A DNA stretch of 64,000 nucleotides from contig CM074195.1 in NCBI GenBank assembly GCA_037179385.1, positions 24,889,436 through 24,953,435 on the forward strand, written 5' to 3'. Positions within the stretch are counted from its first letter, which is position 1, and each line of letters opens with the position of its first letter. Below the pieces are notes generated by a model. It was not told the origin of the DNA. It was given only the letters and a program-made list of their open reading frames with translations, and did no database searches. Made by a program: the position numbers and the translations under genes. The stretch comes from Holothuria scabra (lineage: Eukaryota; Echinodermata; Holothuroidea; Aspidochirotida; Holothuriidae). Positions 1 to 10,090 of this stretch are shown piece after piece.

Positions 1-140
1 TGGATGATGCCTTACTGCTGCAGAAAGATCTGGATAGGTATTTTCTTGGTCTCAGACCTGGCAAATGTCTTTTAATGCGGATAAGTGTAAGATCCTGGAG
101 GATAGGTACTTAGTGGAGTCTAGCCTACATATACAGGTAT

Positions 141-750
141 CCAGTCGAAACGTCCCCAAACCAAAACGTCCCCGCCTTTTTGCTACCAAAACGTCCCCGT
201 GATATTTTATAGTTATACTGTACCAAAACGTCCCCGCATAAAGAGTTCGAATGTCCAATAGGAAATTTGAAATTGGCAGTAATGTAAAAGACGGAAATGT
301 GAGAGATGGATTTATGAATAGTCTATAGTAGAAACAGCCAGAATCGAGATGAGTCCGTTGTTATCTGATGATTATATGCGCTGAATAGGGAAAATATAGC
401 ACTAATGTTGGATAAATTATTGAACTTTTGACGAAGTTCTCTATTCTCTAAATGCAGAAAATCATCGAGATAAGAACAATTTGATGCATTGGCTCCATAT
501 AAAATGAATTTATTTATGATCAATTACGGACAAAAGGTAGTCCTAAGCAACCTTTGTTTTTGTTTTTTCACAATACATAATATACGTTCAAGTTTTCACC
601 GAATTTTGAAACAACTATAGCAACTGAACTAAACAACTCAGTTCATTTCACAACATACAACGGGGACGTTTTGACGTGGGGACGTTTTGACGTGGGGACG
701 TTTTGACGTGGGGACGTTTTGACCAACGTACGACGGGTCGTTTCGACTGG
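141..750. mobile_element. Inverted-repeat DNA element (MITE-like), about 610 bp
   Basis: The ends are inverted copies of each other: it starts CCAGTCGAAACG and ends CGTTTCGACTGG. Inside each end are repeats of an ACGTCCCC/GGGGACGT word. The left side has three spaced copies (about 150-235) and the right side has four head-to-tail copies of a 16-base GGGGACGTTTTGACGT unit (661-725). The middle is AT-rich and has no convincing coding capacity. A TA lies close to both ends, but the target duplication cannot be fixed exactly, so the superfamily is not assigned. Confidence 0.6.
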
Positions 751-3700
751 TAAGCCATATATATCGTATGTAAGGAAATGGTCAAAGTGACAAGTCACTC
801 AAAAAATTGCCCCATGTGAAATAACCTTCGAACTAATGCTTGCTAATTTTTTGGAGTTGTTATGTAAAGGTCTTTTGCACATGTCAAGTAAAAATTTCTG
901 GTATGCTTGAGCAACTGGTTTATTTGCAACACTTTCGACGATCGATCTTGATTCCCATAATGAGAGTACTGTCTGTACAGTACAAAGTGTGTGCAGAGAG
1001 TAGTAGTTCACATAAGAGATCGAACAATGTATTTCGGGACTAAAAGTTCTTCTCTTTGCATGTCAAAAATTTTGCGAATATAATCACCAATACCAAACAC
1101 TATCATAGTTAGCCTGCGTAGCGCCTCTGTGGCTGCAGGCCCCTTTAGGCTGCCGCCCCTCAGACTGCCTTGATTTTTCCGTGGCGATGAGCTGGACGAA
1201 AAAATCGTCCGCCCGGCGGGCTATATCATAGTACGAGTTACAATGTTTCATATAATTTTTCGAAGTCACTTTTTGGTTGATACTATTAAAGTTTTTGATC
1301 AAGAGCCATGGCGATCAATCAAGCTCATAGTAAAAGTTGATGCTCTCAGCTCAAGGATTGCCTGCGTAGGCTGCGTGGCATATCCATCTTACTTGTGATG
1401 ACTGTGGCATGTGTTATGTATACTGATTTACCAAATGATGCTATCATGTATGCTTGGTGGGTTCATTGATTAGATAAACACAGAACACGGTACCTTGGAA
1501 GGAGCGACCTGTGCCTATGTAATGTTGTACGAACATGTGGTCTACTGCGAAGTAAACGTAACTCCCTGATGTGTACGTTATGAAGATCATGAACGAATTT
1601 GCACTGTTCCAACAGCATCCCAGTTTGTTGAAAATTTACTGGCTTAAATTTCCCTACAAACTGAAATAAGTTGATACAAAAATGCACAGGGGATTTATGC
1701 GATGCGGGTATGACCTCAACACTGAAACTAAAAGAGCATGGATACCCTTTTCATTCATATCTAAATGCGTATTTGACTCTTTATATTACCGTTTTGATGC
1801 GTATTTGACTATGTTAATACGCACAATGCGCAAATTCACACACTGCCCTGGTTACAGATGATACAGAACTACCTTTAATCCCACAACAGCAAAATTTCAC
1901 CGCAGGTGTTATCAGGAACTCACTAACAAAGAAAAGATAGAAAGAGCACAAAGAAAAGAAAGGGAAAGTGAACGGCCCAAACCAAAGAACATGGTGAACA
2001 AAAAAGTATGAGCCGGTCTATGCCGAACTTAAGCAAATATAACTGGGTTCTAACTGGATCCAGTTGAACCCAGTTTAACTGGATTCAACTGGAATTTTGA
2101 CCAAGGCTTGCTCAAGTATACTCCATATTTTGCAAGAAAGTTGAAATATTTTTGAAATGAAGGTGCTTAAAATATTACAGAGTCTTCGTCAAATCAGACG
2201 ATTTACAGGTTCACGGCGGCCATCTTGGCGCTCCTTTTTTGTCCCAGCCGGTGACGACCATCTATGGATAGGACGTACACGTTACGTGCTCTGTCCATGT
2301 ATACAAGTCCGTGGTCTAGGTCTAGGCCTATATAGCCTAGTCAAGGTTATTAAGTATGTTGGGCCCGAATTGACAGAAGCCGTTATCAATTTATAAGGAA
2401 ATAAATAATCATATCTATGTATGGTACGTTAGTACGTACTTGAAACGAGTTCATAGAGACCCTTTTCCAAATAGCAATAACAATGCATTGTGAGCGTAGT
2501 ATGCTGCATTTTGAGCCTTCGTAAATAATTATTTGGATATTATTCGGCTTTCTTTTGGCCCCTTTCTTATTCAATCATTGAATATAAAGTCTTTACAAAG
2601 TTAGTAAGTTTCAGATGTAAATATGCTATGACGTATTTATGGCATGATTAATTACCCCCACTCCTTCCCATTGTTTTTCCCTTTGTCCTCTTTCTGGTGC
2701 GAGATCCCACGTGTGTCTTTACCTTCATGATGAACCATTTTTTTTTCATTTTGTAACTAAGATAAGCCTACATGTTTCTGTTGTATTTAACGTGCTTTGT
2801 CTTTATGAGCAAGAGAAATGAAATAAAAAAATAACGTAGGCCTATTTAAAAGAAGGGGGTCCTCTTTATATACTAATCCGATTTTCATTGCTATTTAACT
2901 TTATTGGTAAAAATTTACATGTTTGTTGTAGTGTTTTCACGGTTAACAAACAATAGGAACCGGTTACCGATCGCCGAACCCGATGTAGTGTAGGCTACTC
3001 ACGCATATTACCTTCTTGTGTGGGTATATACTGCGGCAGCCATATCATCTACTACGGCACGCTATATCAGTGTATATGTAATCTGCCGCATAAGGTAAGT
3101 TGGGAGAGAGTACTGCCACGAGAGGGTCGGCCATGAAAATTCCAAAGTAAGAAAAATAAGTGCAAAACTCTGAAGTTTAATTTTTGTGTTCATTTTCATT
3201 GTCAGTTAACATTCAGCAGATGATCAAATAAAGTAACAAATGGCGCGATTATCAAGGCCAATGACAAGGAAGGATTTTACGTTGTTGGATACAGTACAGT
3301 ATATTGTAGGATTCGGGTAGAATTTGGGACTGGGTAGTACGATGTCGGGCGGGTACCCGGATACCCCGTTTAAACACTGATTTGATGAAAATGTACCATT
3401 TTTATTATTAAGTGTGTGTTCTGCAAAAATTGGTAGAATCTTGTAGGTTATAATGGTGTTTATGGCTAATTTTAAAGAATAGAGGGCGCTCTTCGCCTGT
3501 GTTGAATTTTTCCGCCATTTTCTCAGTAGTGTGCAAGAATTTTGGCGGAAACATTTTGATTTCCAAAATAGGGTTGTATGAGGAGCACTTTTAAAATGAA
3601 ATTGTGTTGCACCCTTGAGGGGACCACGAAACTTAAAAACTAAAGGGATTTTGGCCCTTACCCCACTGTCTAATAGGCCCTCCTTGAGAAAGCTGTTGGC

Positions 3701-3802
3701 TTTGATCTGCACTTTTATCTGCAATGGAAAGTATGGAGTTAGAAGATGCTTTAGGAAAGTATGGGAAATACCCCTTCTGTTGAACCATAATCCAACACCT
3801 AC
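751..3802. other. No gene recognised
   Basis: This 3-kb stretch has no gene that I can support. It holds a GC-richer patch at about 1100-1230, a near-palindrome at 2041-2075 and AT-rich low-complexity sequence. The longest open frame here is on the minus strand (3224-3724, 166 codons). It has no recognisable domain and no paralogous copy in the other units, so it is not called. Confidence 0.5.
2041..2075. repeat. Near-perfect 35-bp palindrome
   Basis: Arms of AACTGGGTTC and GAACCCAGTT flank AACTGGATCCAGTT, which is itself palindromic around GGATCC. It could form a hairpin or cruciform. A degenerate third copy of the word (AACTGGATTCAACTGG) follows directly. No function is evident. Confidence 0.6.
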
Positions 3803-3804
3803 TA

Positions 3805-4624
3805 CACTCTAAAAAATATTGGGCAAATATTTGCCCAACTTTTTACCAACACTGGGTATATATGTGTCCTCCCAACCATTGGGCAAACTGTTGGGCAAAT
3901 GGTGTTGGGCAATGCAACTACCCAGTAGTTGGGCACTACTGAATGACCAACTTTTAACCAACACTGGGTATATATGTGTCCTCCCAACTGTTGGGCAAAC
4001 TGTTGGGCAAATGGTGTTGGGCAATGCAACTATCCAGTATGTTGGGTGCTTGTTTGGATTTCAATAATTCCAATATAATCTGAATAATATATAATTACAA
4101 AGTTCCCTAACACATACACCGTTTGTCCTCCAAGAGTGGTTGGGGGCACCAGCGACGATGCACTTCGTAGGTAAACAGTGAAGTGTGCAGTTTAAAGTAT
4201 CAAACTCAATCGTGAACTTTGTATTTCTTCTCCCATTGATTATGTAGCAATGAAAACTTCTTTTTTCTATGCGACCATTGCTCTTTAAGTACTTTCGTCC
4301 AGATTTTTACTGCTATTCTACCGTTAGCTTTTTATTTACCAAATACAACCTTATTCAACCATGAGATCTTATAATGAACCACTTATATCACAATAATTAT
4401 CTTTAAAACTTAACTGATCTTTAACTAATCATCTGATTGGTCAGTTACATATTACCCAACTGTTGGGTACTTTAAAACTTGCCTAACACCTTTTACCAAC
4501 ACCTGGATTTTGCCCAACCTTAATTTGCCCAACAATATGGGTACCCATTTATTGGGCAATAATTTGCCCATGTTGGGCATTTTGTATTTTGCCCAACACT
4601 TTTTGCCCAACAGTTTTTAGAGTG
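3805..4624. mobile_element. TA-flanked Tc1/mariner-type MITE with internal TTGGGCAAA repeats
   Basis: The element begins CACTCTAAAAA and ends TTTTTAGAGTG, an 11-bp inverted repeat flanked on both sides by TA (3803-3804 and 4625-4626). TA duplication and CACTCTAAAAA-type ends are typical of non-autonomous Tc1/mariner elements. Both halves are filled with the words TTGGGCAAA and TTTGCCCAA. The left half also has a direct repeat of about 75 bp, with copies near 3844-3917 and 3957-4031. No transposase frame is present. It lies just upstream of the first exon of gene A. Confidence 0.75.
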
Positions 4625-4770
4625 TATGCATTTAAACAATGATCAAATAAGGCCAACCACACGTTGCGGAAACAAGATCATGTGGTGGTTCAGCCGATTC
4701 AAAAATGATGTTACTTCACTTGGTCAGCGTGGACACAAGCAGGTCTTCTGCTTACTGATGTATGAAATTG

Positions 4771-4778
4771 CGCCATCT
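4771..4778 (+). promoter_or_regulatory. Conserved CGCCATCT motif upstream of gene A
   Basis: The word CGCCATCT, usually within GAAATTGCGCCATCTG, lies 79-95 bases before the exon 1 donor in all four units (A 4771, B 19461, C 37876, D 52948). Its complement AGATGGCG resembles the YY1-type element found at the start sites of TATA-less animal promoters. A role in start-site selection is inferred only from position and conservation. Confidence 0.4.
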
Positions 4779-4871
4779 GTTTACTTTTTCACTGTTCAAA
4801 CAATATTAATGCGATAAGTCCAAATGCCGTATCGCCTAGGCTGGAGAAAACGTTGCGAAGAAGTTCATTTG
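4771..4871 (+). other. Probable 5' exon (exon 1) of Ig receptor gene A
   Basis: The right edge is the splice donor GTAAGT at 4872-4877, conserved at the matching place in all four family members. The left edge is unknown and is set at a shared CGCCATCT word (4771-4778). An ATG at 4824 opens a 16-codon frame to the donor, but after joining to 5908 it meets TAA at once. Here the exon therefore acts as 5' UTR with a short upstream ORF, and the receptor starts at 5914. The intron runs 4872-5907. Confidence 0.6.
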
Positions 4872-5582
4872 GTAAGTTCACCAAAAGTTTTCCATTTATT
4901 TTCTTGATTTCACATTGTACCATTAGTCCTAAGGCTAAGTGTCGTGACCAACAATGGGTCGTTAGAGATTTCCGGGGTTATGAAGGGACTGGCAGAGAGC
5001 ACATAAAAATTTTCTAGCAATGCGTGTATATCACTTATAGCATAGTATGGCGCATTCAACCCACATACTAATCTATCCTATGAGGCGGAATGGTATGATT
5101 GTTCCAAGCTTTGAATCTTATTCGGTTTATCGTGATAGTGTGACTAGATACATTTTGTACTGTATTTTGTGTTATCAAGGCGAATTTCCGTGAATGGCTC
5201 CAGACGTTTTTCTCCGCTTATCACCTTTCTACATAATTAAGTCTACATTTGCAGCGTGGGTTTGCCATGCTGTTTAAAGCAATCCCAGTGATCCGAGTAA
5301 GTGTTGTAAGTTCATGATCTTACAACATTAAACTGCTTTCCACTCTGTGATGGTTCTCTTGGTATTTTGGAGTTGTGACTGAAAATTAGAGCAATATTTG
5401 TGATATTATGCAAATGCGACGGGCTGTCATCAACAACTTTGTGTTATTAGTCACAGTAGAAGATGGGACTAATGAATTGACCAGTACTTTTTAGTCTCAA
5501 ATTCAACTAGCCTACGTACAAAATAATTAAGCTAATACTAGGGTTACCCCGCTCCCATCTTTGCCCCCCCCCCCTCTCACCT

Positions 5583-5719
5583 GCTGCCATTGTGCGTGGT
5601 GCTCAGCATGAGCAATGTAAAAGGGGAAACATTAAAGTGAGTCACAGTTGGAAAGAACACCGTGGCCGGCTTGACTTGAACCAATTGATTAGAAACTGAG
5701 CCGTAAAACCTCATCTAAC
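5583..5719 (+). mobile_element. SINE fragment (tRNA-derived family), in intron of gene A
   Basis: This is the body and tail of the SINE family seen repeatedly in the window. It runs through words related to CCATTGTG, TGCTCAGCATGAGCAATG, CACAGTTGGAAAGAA and GGCTTGACTTGAACCAATTG to CCGTAAAACCTCATCTAAC. The tRNA-like head is missing. It sits inside the intron between the non-coding exon and the coding exon of gene A. Confidence 0.65.
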
Positions 5720-5913
5720 AAACCAACTTAGCCCTGTACCGTCCAACATGGGTAAAGGCCCCATCCAAGCTCTAGGACACTACACAACACTTCGACTGTA
5801 ATTTGCTTTAGTAATTAATATAATTTCCTACGGTAGAAGTGCTATCATCTTGTATGGCCTTCTTCAGAAATGGAAAATAATTTTGTGTTCCATTTTTTTT
5901 CTTTTAGATTTAA

Positions 5914-7287
5914 ATGATAATGCAGAGTCACTCCTTGGAATTGTTACTGTGCCTTATTTGGCTGGTGTTCGACATTACCACTTGCGAGAGATTAGACTTC
6001 ACATTTAGTATCAAACATGATGATTGGTTTCGCGAGGGAATAATTCTTGAATTGTATTGCACACATAGTACAACAAACGACACCCGCATCGAGTCACCCT
6101 TCGAACAAAATATTGTAGAAGGTTCAGTTTTAGTAAAAGGCATGACTGATAAATATGAATTTCAAAGCAACTCAACAGTGAGCGTTCTTGTTATCAAAAT
6201 ATTAAGGAGGAATGACGGTGGAATCTATATTTGCAGTGAAGCTGGACGAAATAAACAATATGCTCAGATTCATGTTATGTACAGCCCATCAGAGAAGAGT
6301 CCACAATGTACGTCTAACTACGAATCCCCTGTGATATTTGACGACTTGCGTCAGGATTATATCAATTTTACTTGCATTACTGATGAAGGTAACCCATCTG
6401 TTTTGATTACGCTTTACATATTGGGATCAAAGAGCACGCACAATATATCACACATTACAAAGATATGCACCAAACATGAAACCTTTGATAAGAGCCTTTC
6501 GTTCCATTGTCATATGAACGAGTCTCTACAAAATGCAATGTTTCTTTGTAATGTCACACAGCAGTTCCCTAGCTACCCTTACAGTTCAGTGTACAGTCGT
6601 TCTTGCTCTTTTGGACCATTGCATTTTCTTTCCGATTTCTCAATAACAATTAACCGGGAGAATGTAACTTTGACAGAAGGGCAAGATGTAAATCTGACGT
6701 GTACTACTAACGTATCCGAGGTTGGAATAAAGTGGATTGGTATCCCTGTAGATTGGGAGTATCACGTGACGAAAGATGATTTCTTTAGTCATTTGTGGGT
6801 AACACATGTAAAGCAACAATCTACGACAGACATCACCGTTCAGTGCATTGGTTCCTACGGTAACAGGAATGTCACAGATAGTGTAGAATTTAACATTATA
6901 AATGTGCAACCAGGCAGAACTATAGTTGTTATTTTTATTCTTGGTATAGTCGTAACAGTTGGTTTAATTACGTTTATAACTGCTGGCATCTTCATCGTCT
7001 GTTTTCATTGGAAGAAATGCCGCAGAAATATATACAAAAAGCGATTTGACAGGTACACCACTACAGTGATGGCTCCAAATGAGATTATTGAAGAAAATAT
7101 AGCTGAACTACAAGGACCACATGACCACTCAATCATTACTTTCAACTCACCTAGTGACAGCTCAAATACAAAATACGGCGAAATACCTTTGCAATCTTCG
7201 GAAAATGATGTGGATGATAGCGGGTATTTGGTTCCTACTTCAGTTCACCCAGAACCCCCACTGTACAAAAATGTTGCCAACCTGTAG
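5914..7287 (+). CDS. Gene A: three-Ig-domain transmembrane receptor with tyrosine tail (457 aa)
   Basis: This is a cell-surface type I protein. Residues 1-24 form a signal peptide. Ig domain 1 has Cys49-Cys107 with the DGGIYIC form of the DxGxYxC motif. The second domain (about 126-236) has six cysteines (132, 154, 185, 199, 212, 231). Ig domain 3 (about 240-330) has Cys263, Trp274 and Cys311. A membrane helix follows at about 336-363, then a tail with Y421 (TKYGEI, the ITSM form TxYxxI), Y438 (SGYLVP) and Y451 (PLYKNV, which has the YxN form bound by Grb2-type SH2 domains). There are many N-glycosylation sites. The start is the first ATG after the acceptor AG at 5906-5907; the exon 1 frame stops just before it. 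All domains lie in one exon, with no introns between Ig domains. No exact orthologue is recognised. Ligand and pathway are unknown; adhesion or immune recognition is an inference from architecture. Confidence 0.9.
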   Translation: MIMQSHSLELLLCLIWLVFDITTCERLDFTFSIKHDDWFREGIILELYCTHSTTNDTRIESPFEQNIVEGSVLVKGMTDKYEFQSNSTVSVLVIKILRRNDGGIYICSEAGRNKQYAQIHVMYSPSEKSPQCTSNYESPVIFDDLRQDYINFTCITDEGNPSVLITLYILGSKSTHNISHITKICTKHETFDKSLSFHCHMNESLQNAMFLCNVTQQFPSYPYSSVYSRSCSFGPLHFLSDFSITINRENVTLTEGQDVNLTCTTNVSEVGIKWIGIPVDWEYHVTKDDFFSHLWVTHVKQQSTTDITVQCIGSYGNRNVTDSVEFNIINVQPGRTIVVIFILGIVVTVGLITFITAGIFIVCFHWKKCRRNIYKKRFDRYTTTVMAPNEIIEENIAELQGPHDHSIITFNSPSDSSNTKYGEIPLQSSENDVDDSGYLVPTSVHPEPPLYKNVANL

Positions 7288-8540
7288 ATCGAGTTCATTT
7301 GTAGTTAGCATTACGGATAAGAAACAAGTTATAGACCACAGTGGCAATAATTATGAAGAAGGAAGGAAAACGTCGGTTTAAAACTCAGTTTCTTCTGGGG
7401 GTCTTTTGTGCTGATAAGTGTCTTTTATTTTTCTTTTGAAACCTATTCAATGTATTTTGTGTGTGCGTGTGTGTGCGCGCGCGTGTGTGTGCTTCGTTTA
7501 AAACCTACATGTTTAAAATTTTCAGAAGGGACAAAACTTTGGATAAACTTCCAAAATAGCTGTTTGCTTTTATGTTGAACATAGACCTAAGATGGCTTGC
7601 ATTGCCTGCAAGACTACTTCCAGGAATACCGGCAGAATCGTTCTAAATCTTTCTCCTCAGGAAACGTTACCTCCGGGACATTTTTAAGCATGAAGTCTCC
7701 CTTTTTGACGAAGGCAAACAAACTTGAGGTTCACTGTTCGCGACACACCACAATCATATACTTACGTTTGGTCGCTTCCGGTGTTAAGGTATGAGGTGGA
7801 AAAGAATATTGTTTTGCAGATTTACCCATAAAAAAGTAACAGTTTGTTTAGTTTTTTTCGTAACTTTTAATAAACAGCGCTCGTTGTCTGAAATTTCAGC
7901 GATATTGAGCAATTCACTGGTTGATATGTGATTGTTTAAAAATTTAAACAACTTGTTAAGTTTTGTTTTAACAGTGTTTCATTAGAAGAGAATATCGACG
8001 AACAGTTTAAGGTAATACAAAAAAAAAAAAACAAACAAACAAACAAACAATAAAAAACAATTCGTTGAAGAAGTGGTGAAAGTGGTCATAATTCATTTTT
8101 ATCCTTGCTCTGGAAAAAGGTATTCCTTTGGATCATATCCACCCACGTACGAATTTAAACATCTTTGGGAATTTCAACCTGAAGGAGTCCCAGTAATGAA
8201 ACATTCAACCTTACATCTGGATGAATATTACATACTGCAAAAATTGCAAAAAAAATATTGAATAATTTAACCTCCTTCATATGACGTCACGGTCCTAGCT
8301 TTTTAATGTACTTGTCAATTAAATTGGGGTGAATGCAACAAAACGATGAGCAACGGTACTGTGTTAACCTACTGGTGTGTTTGGTTTTGGTGTAATCTTG
8401 GGGTAACACAAGTCGAGTGGGTACGTGAGATCAAGTCGTACTCAGGAAATAATGTGAATATAAGAAGGATGTGAACCTTAAAAATCATCCTCTTCTTACA
8501 GTGAAATCAAACGAGAGGAGTTAAAAGAGGAGTATTGAGA
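7288..8540 (+). other. 3' UTR and downstream flank of gene A, shared with the other units
   Basis: The sequence after the stop matches the flanks of genes C (from 43189) and D (from 55360): first a CATTACGGATAAGAAA-type stretch with CAATAATTATG, then a block around CTGCAAGACTACTTCCAGG. The part at about 8290-8540 also matches 25700-25960 (unit B), 44060-44290 and 56160-56400. No poly(A) signal is conserved between copies; gene A has an AATAAA near 7869. No other gene is seen. Confidence 0.65.
7459..7493. repeat. TG/CG dinucleotide microsatellite
   Basis: An alternating purine-pyrimidine tract of GT repeats interrupted by CG repeats lies in the probable 3' UTR of gene A. It is absent at the matching place in C and D. 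Confidence 0.85.
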
Positions 8541-10090
8541 GATACCTCAGATACTTACTATGAATACCTGGTGGTTGGAAAAATTTAACAAAGTGAAGCT
8601 AGGGTCCGCCCCCCCCCCCCCCTTAGGTCCCTCCTGATAAAAACAGCGATTCGCAAAAAACGAATTTTGGGAGATACATCCACGCCCGTAAATAATGCAC
8701 TCTTGTGTGTAAATGCTTACGTCCTCGTGCATTGACCCTCGCTCGAGCGGTGCCCCCTTGAGTGGAGGAATTTTTTCGATTCCGTCGGAAGCCTAAATCC
8801 GTAGGATAAGATATTATCGCAATCGTTAGTTGCCCTGACAATTATATGCATGATTTTGCTCATAGAAAGGGCGACTCTTTCGATACAGGAGTCAAATCTT
8901 CCATTAAAATAGAACTATTCCCCTCATTTTTGTCACAAAAAATATTTTTTCGAAGATTCATTTAATAAAACTCGAAATTTCATTCTTTTACATAAATTTG
9001 AAACAACCCAAAAATCTTCAAGGCTCATCTTTGTCACAACTAAAAGCTTTGGTCGTGGCATCGGGTAATTGGTCCCCCGTAGTGCATTGGGAACTTTGCC
9101 CCCTGCTGTCGGGCAAATCTTGACACCGCCCTTCCGTTTAACCTTTTGATATTTCAGTCACACACCCCCTTTCCTAGATGAAATAGTTGTATTCTGACCT
9201 CCTTGAGGAATTAATATTACGGTAGGAATGGGGGTGGGAAGTAAGCTTTACTTCAAAAATGTTTAACTTTAAATGGGGAAAAACAAAAAAAAAAGGAGAA
9301 ACTCTATAACATAATAAAGCAAATGTCTGTATTTTCATTGAAGTAGACCAATATGGAACATTTACTGACCGTCCTTGAGCATGTGCATAAAACTCCCAAC
9401 AATTTTAAATAGACCAACTGTGGAAGGGTTAGGTAATTTCCTCTCTATAGGTGTACAAAGATTAAGTTGTCTGATGTGATGGAAGGTGCAGCAGAAGGTT
9501 CAGTAGAAACAGGCAATTGGTAGGACTATGAGTATAATACTGTGTTTGATACTGTACATAATCCACCGATCTACTGCAGTTGGAGTACTCAAAATGACAC
9601 AACTAAGTCAAACCATTACCTATAAAGTAGTCCATAACAGCTCTGTAATCAAACATCATAGGTAAGCCTAATCTGTTGCACTGTAAGGACATCCCATCTT
9701 TATTCCTTTTATCTTTCTCTCTGACATGTTTCACTTTGTAAGGTCACCCGTGCTGAGTGACAAATTACTTTTTACACCAATGTTGATGCGATATTAGCGG
9801 TGAGTTATGTTCAGGGACTTTCAAATTGGTGTAATTGTTTTACGATTTGACCCAGGGTTAAGTGGTTGGTGCATGCACATTGGGTGAGTGACAGGTTGAT
9901 GTGTTGGTGTAAAAATGGTGTAAAAGTGAGTACCGGTTGACAGGTGACAGTAATTAGGTAGGCGGTGCTATGAATAAGTGTACTTTTGGTGTACTTTTGG
10001 TGTACTTTTGGAGTGAAAAGGTGAACTAATACACCATATTTACACCATTTTTACACAAAGTGGACCTTTCGTGTAAAAATGGCACTTTCT
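8541..10090. other. No gene recognised
   Basis: The stretch has no supported gene. It holds a C homopolymer (8609-8622), AT-rich sequence and, near 9979-10012, three copies of a GGTGTACTTTT word in a patch rich in TGGTGTAAAA and ACACCATTTTTACAC. That patch looks like part of an inverted-repeat element whose left end I could not locate. Confidence 0.4.

Noticed and set aside
3224..3724. 166-codon minus-strand open frame
   Set aside because: It has no recognisable domain, signal or neighbouring exon pattern and no paralogue in the other units. It lies in AT-rich sequence where frames of this size can arise by chance.
7195..7284. ITAM in the receptor tail
   Set aside because: An ITAM needs two YxxL/I units 6-12 residues apart. 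Here only the first tyrosine fits; the next is YxxP and is 17 residues away.
7121..7381. 86-codon open frame overlapping the end of gene A
   Set aside because: It is an alternative frame of the conserved receptor tail. Matching pieces in other copies follow from DNA similarity alone.
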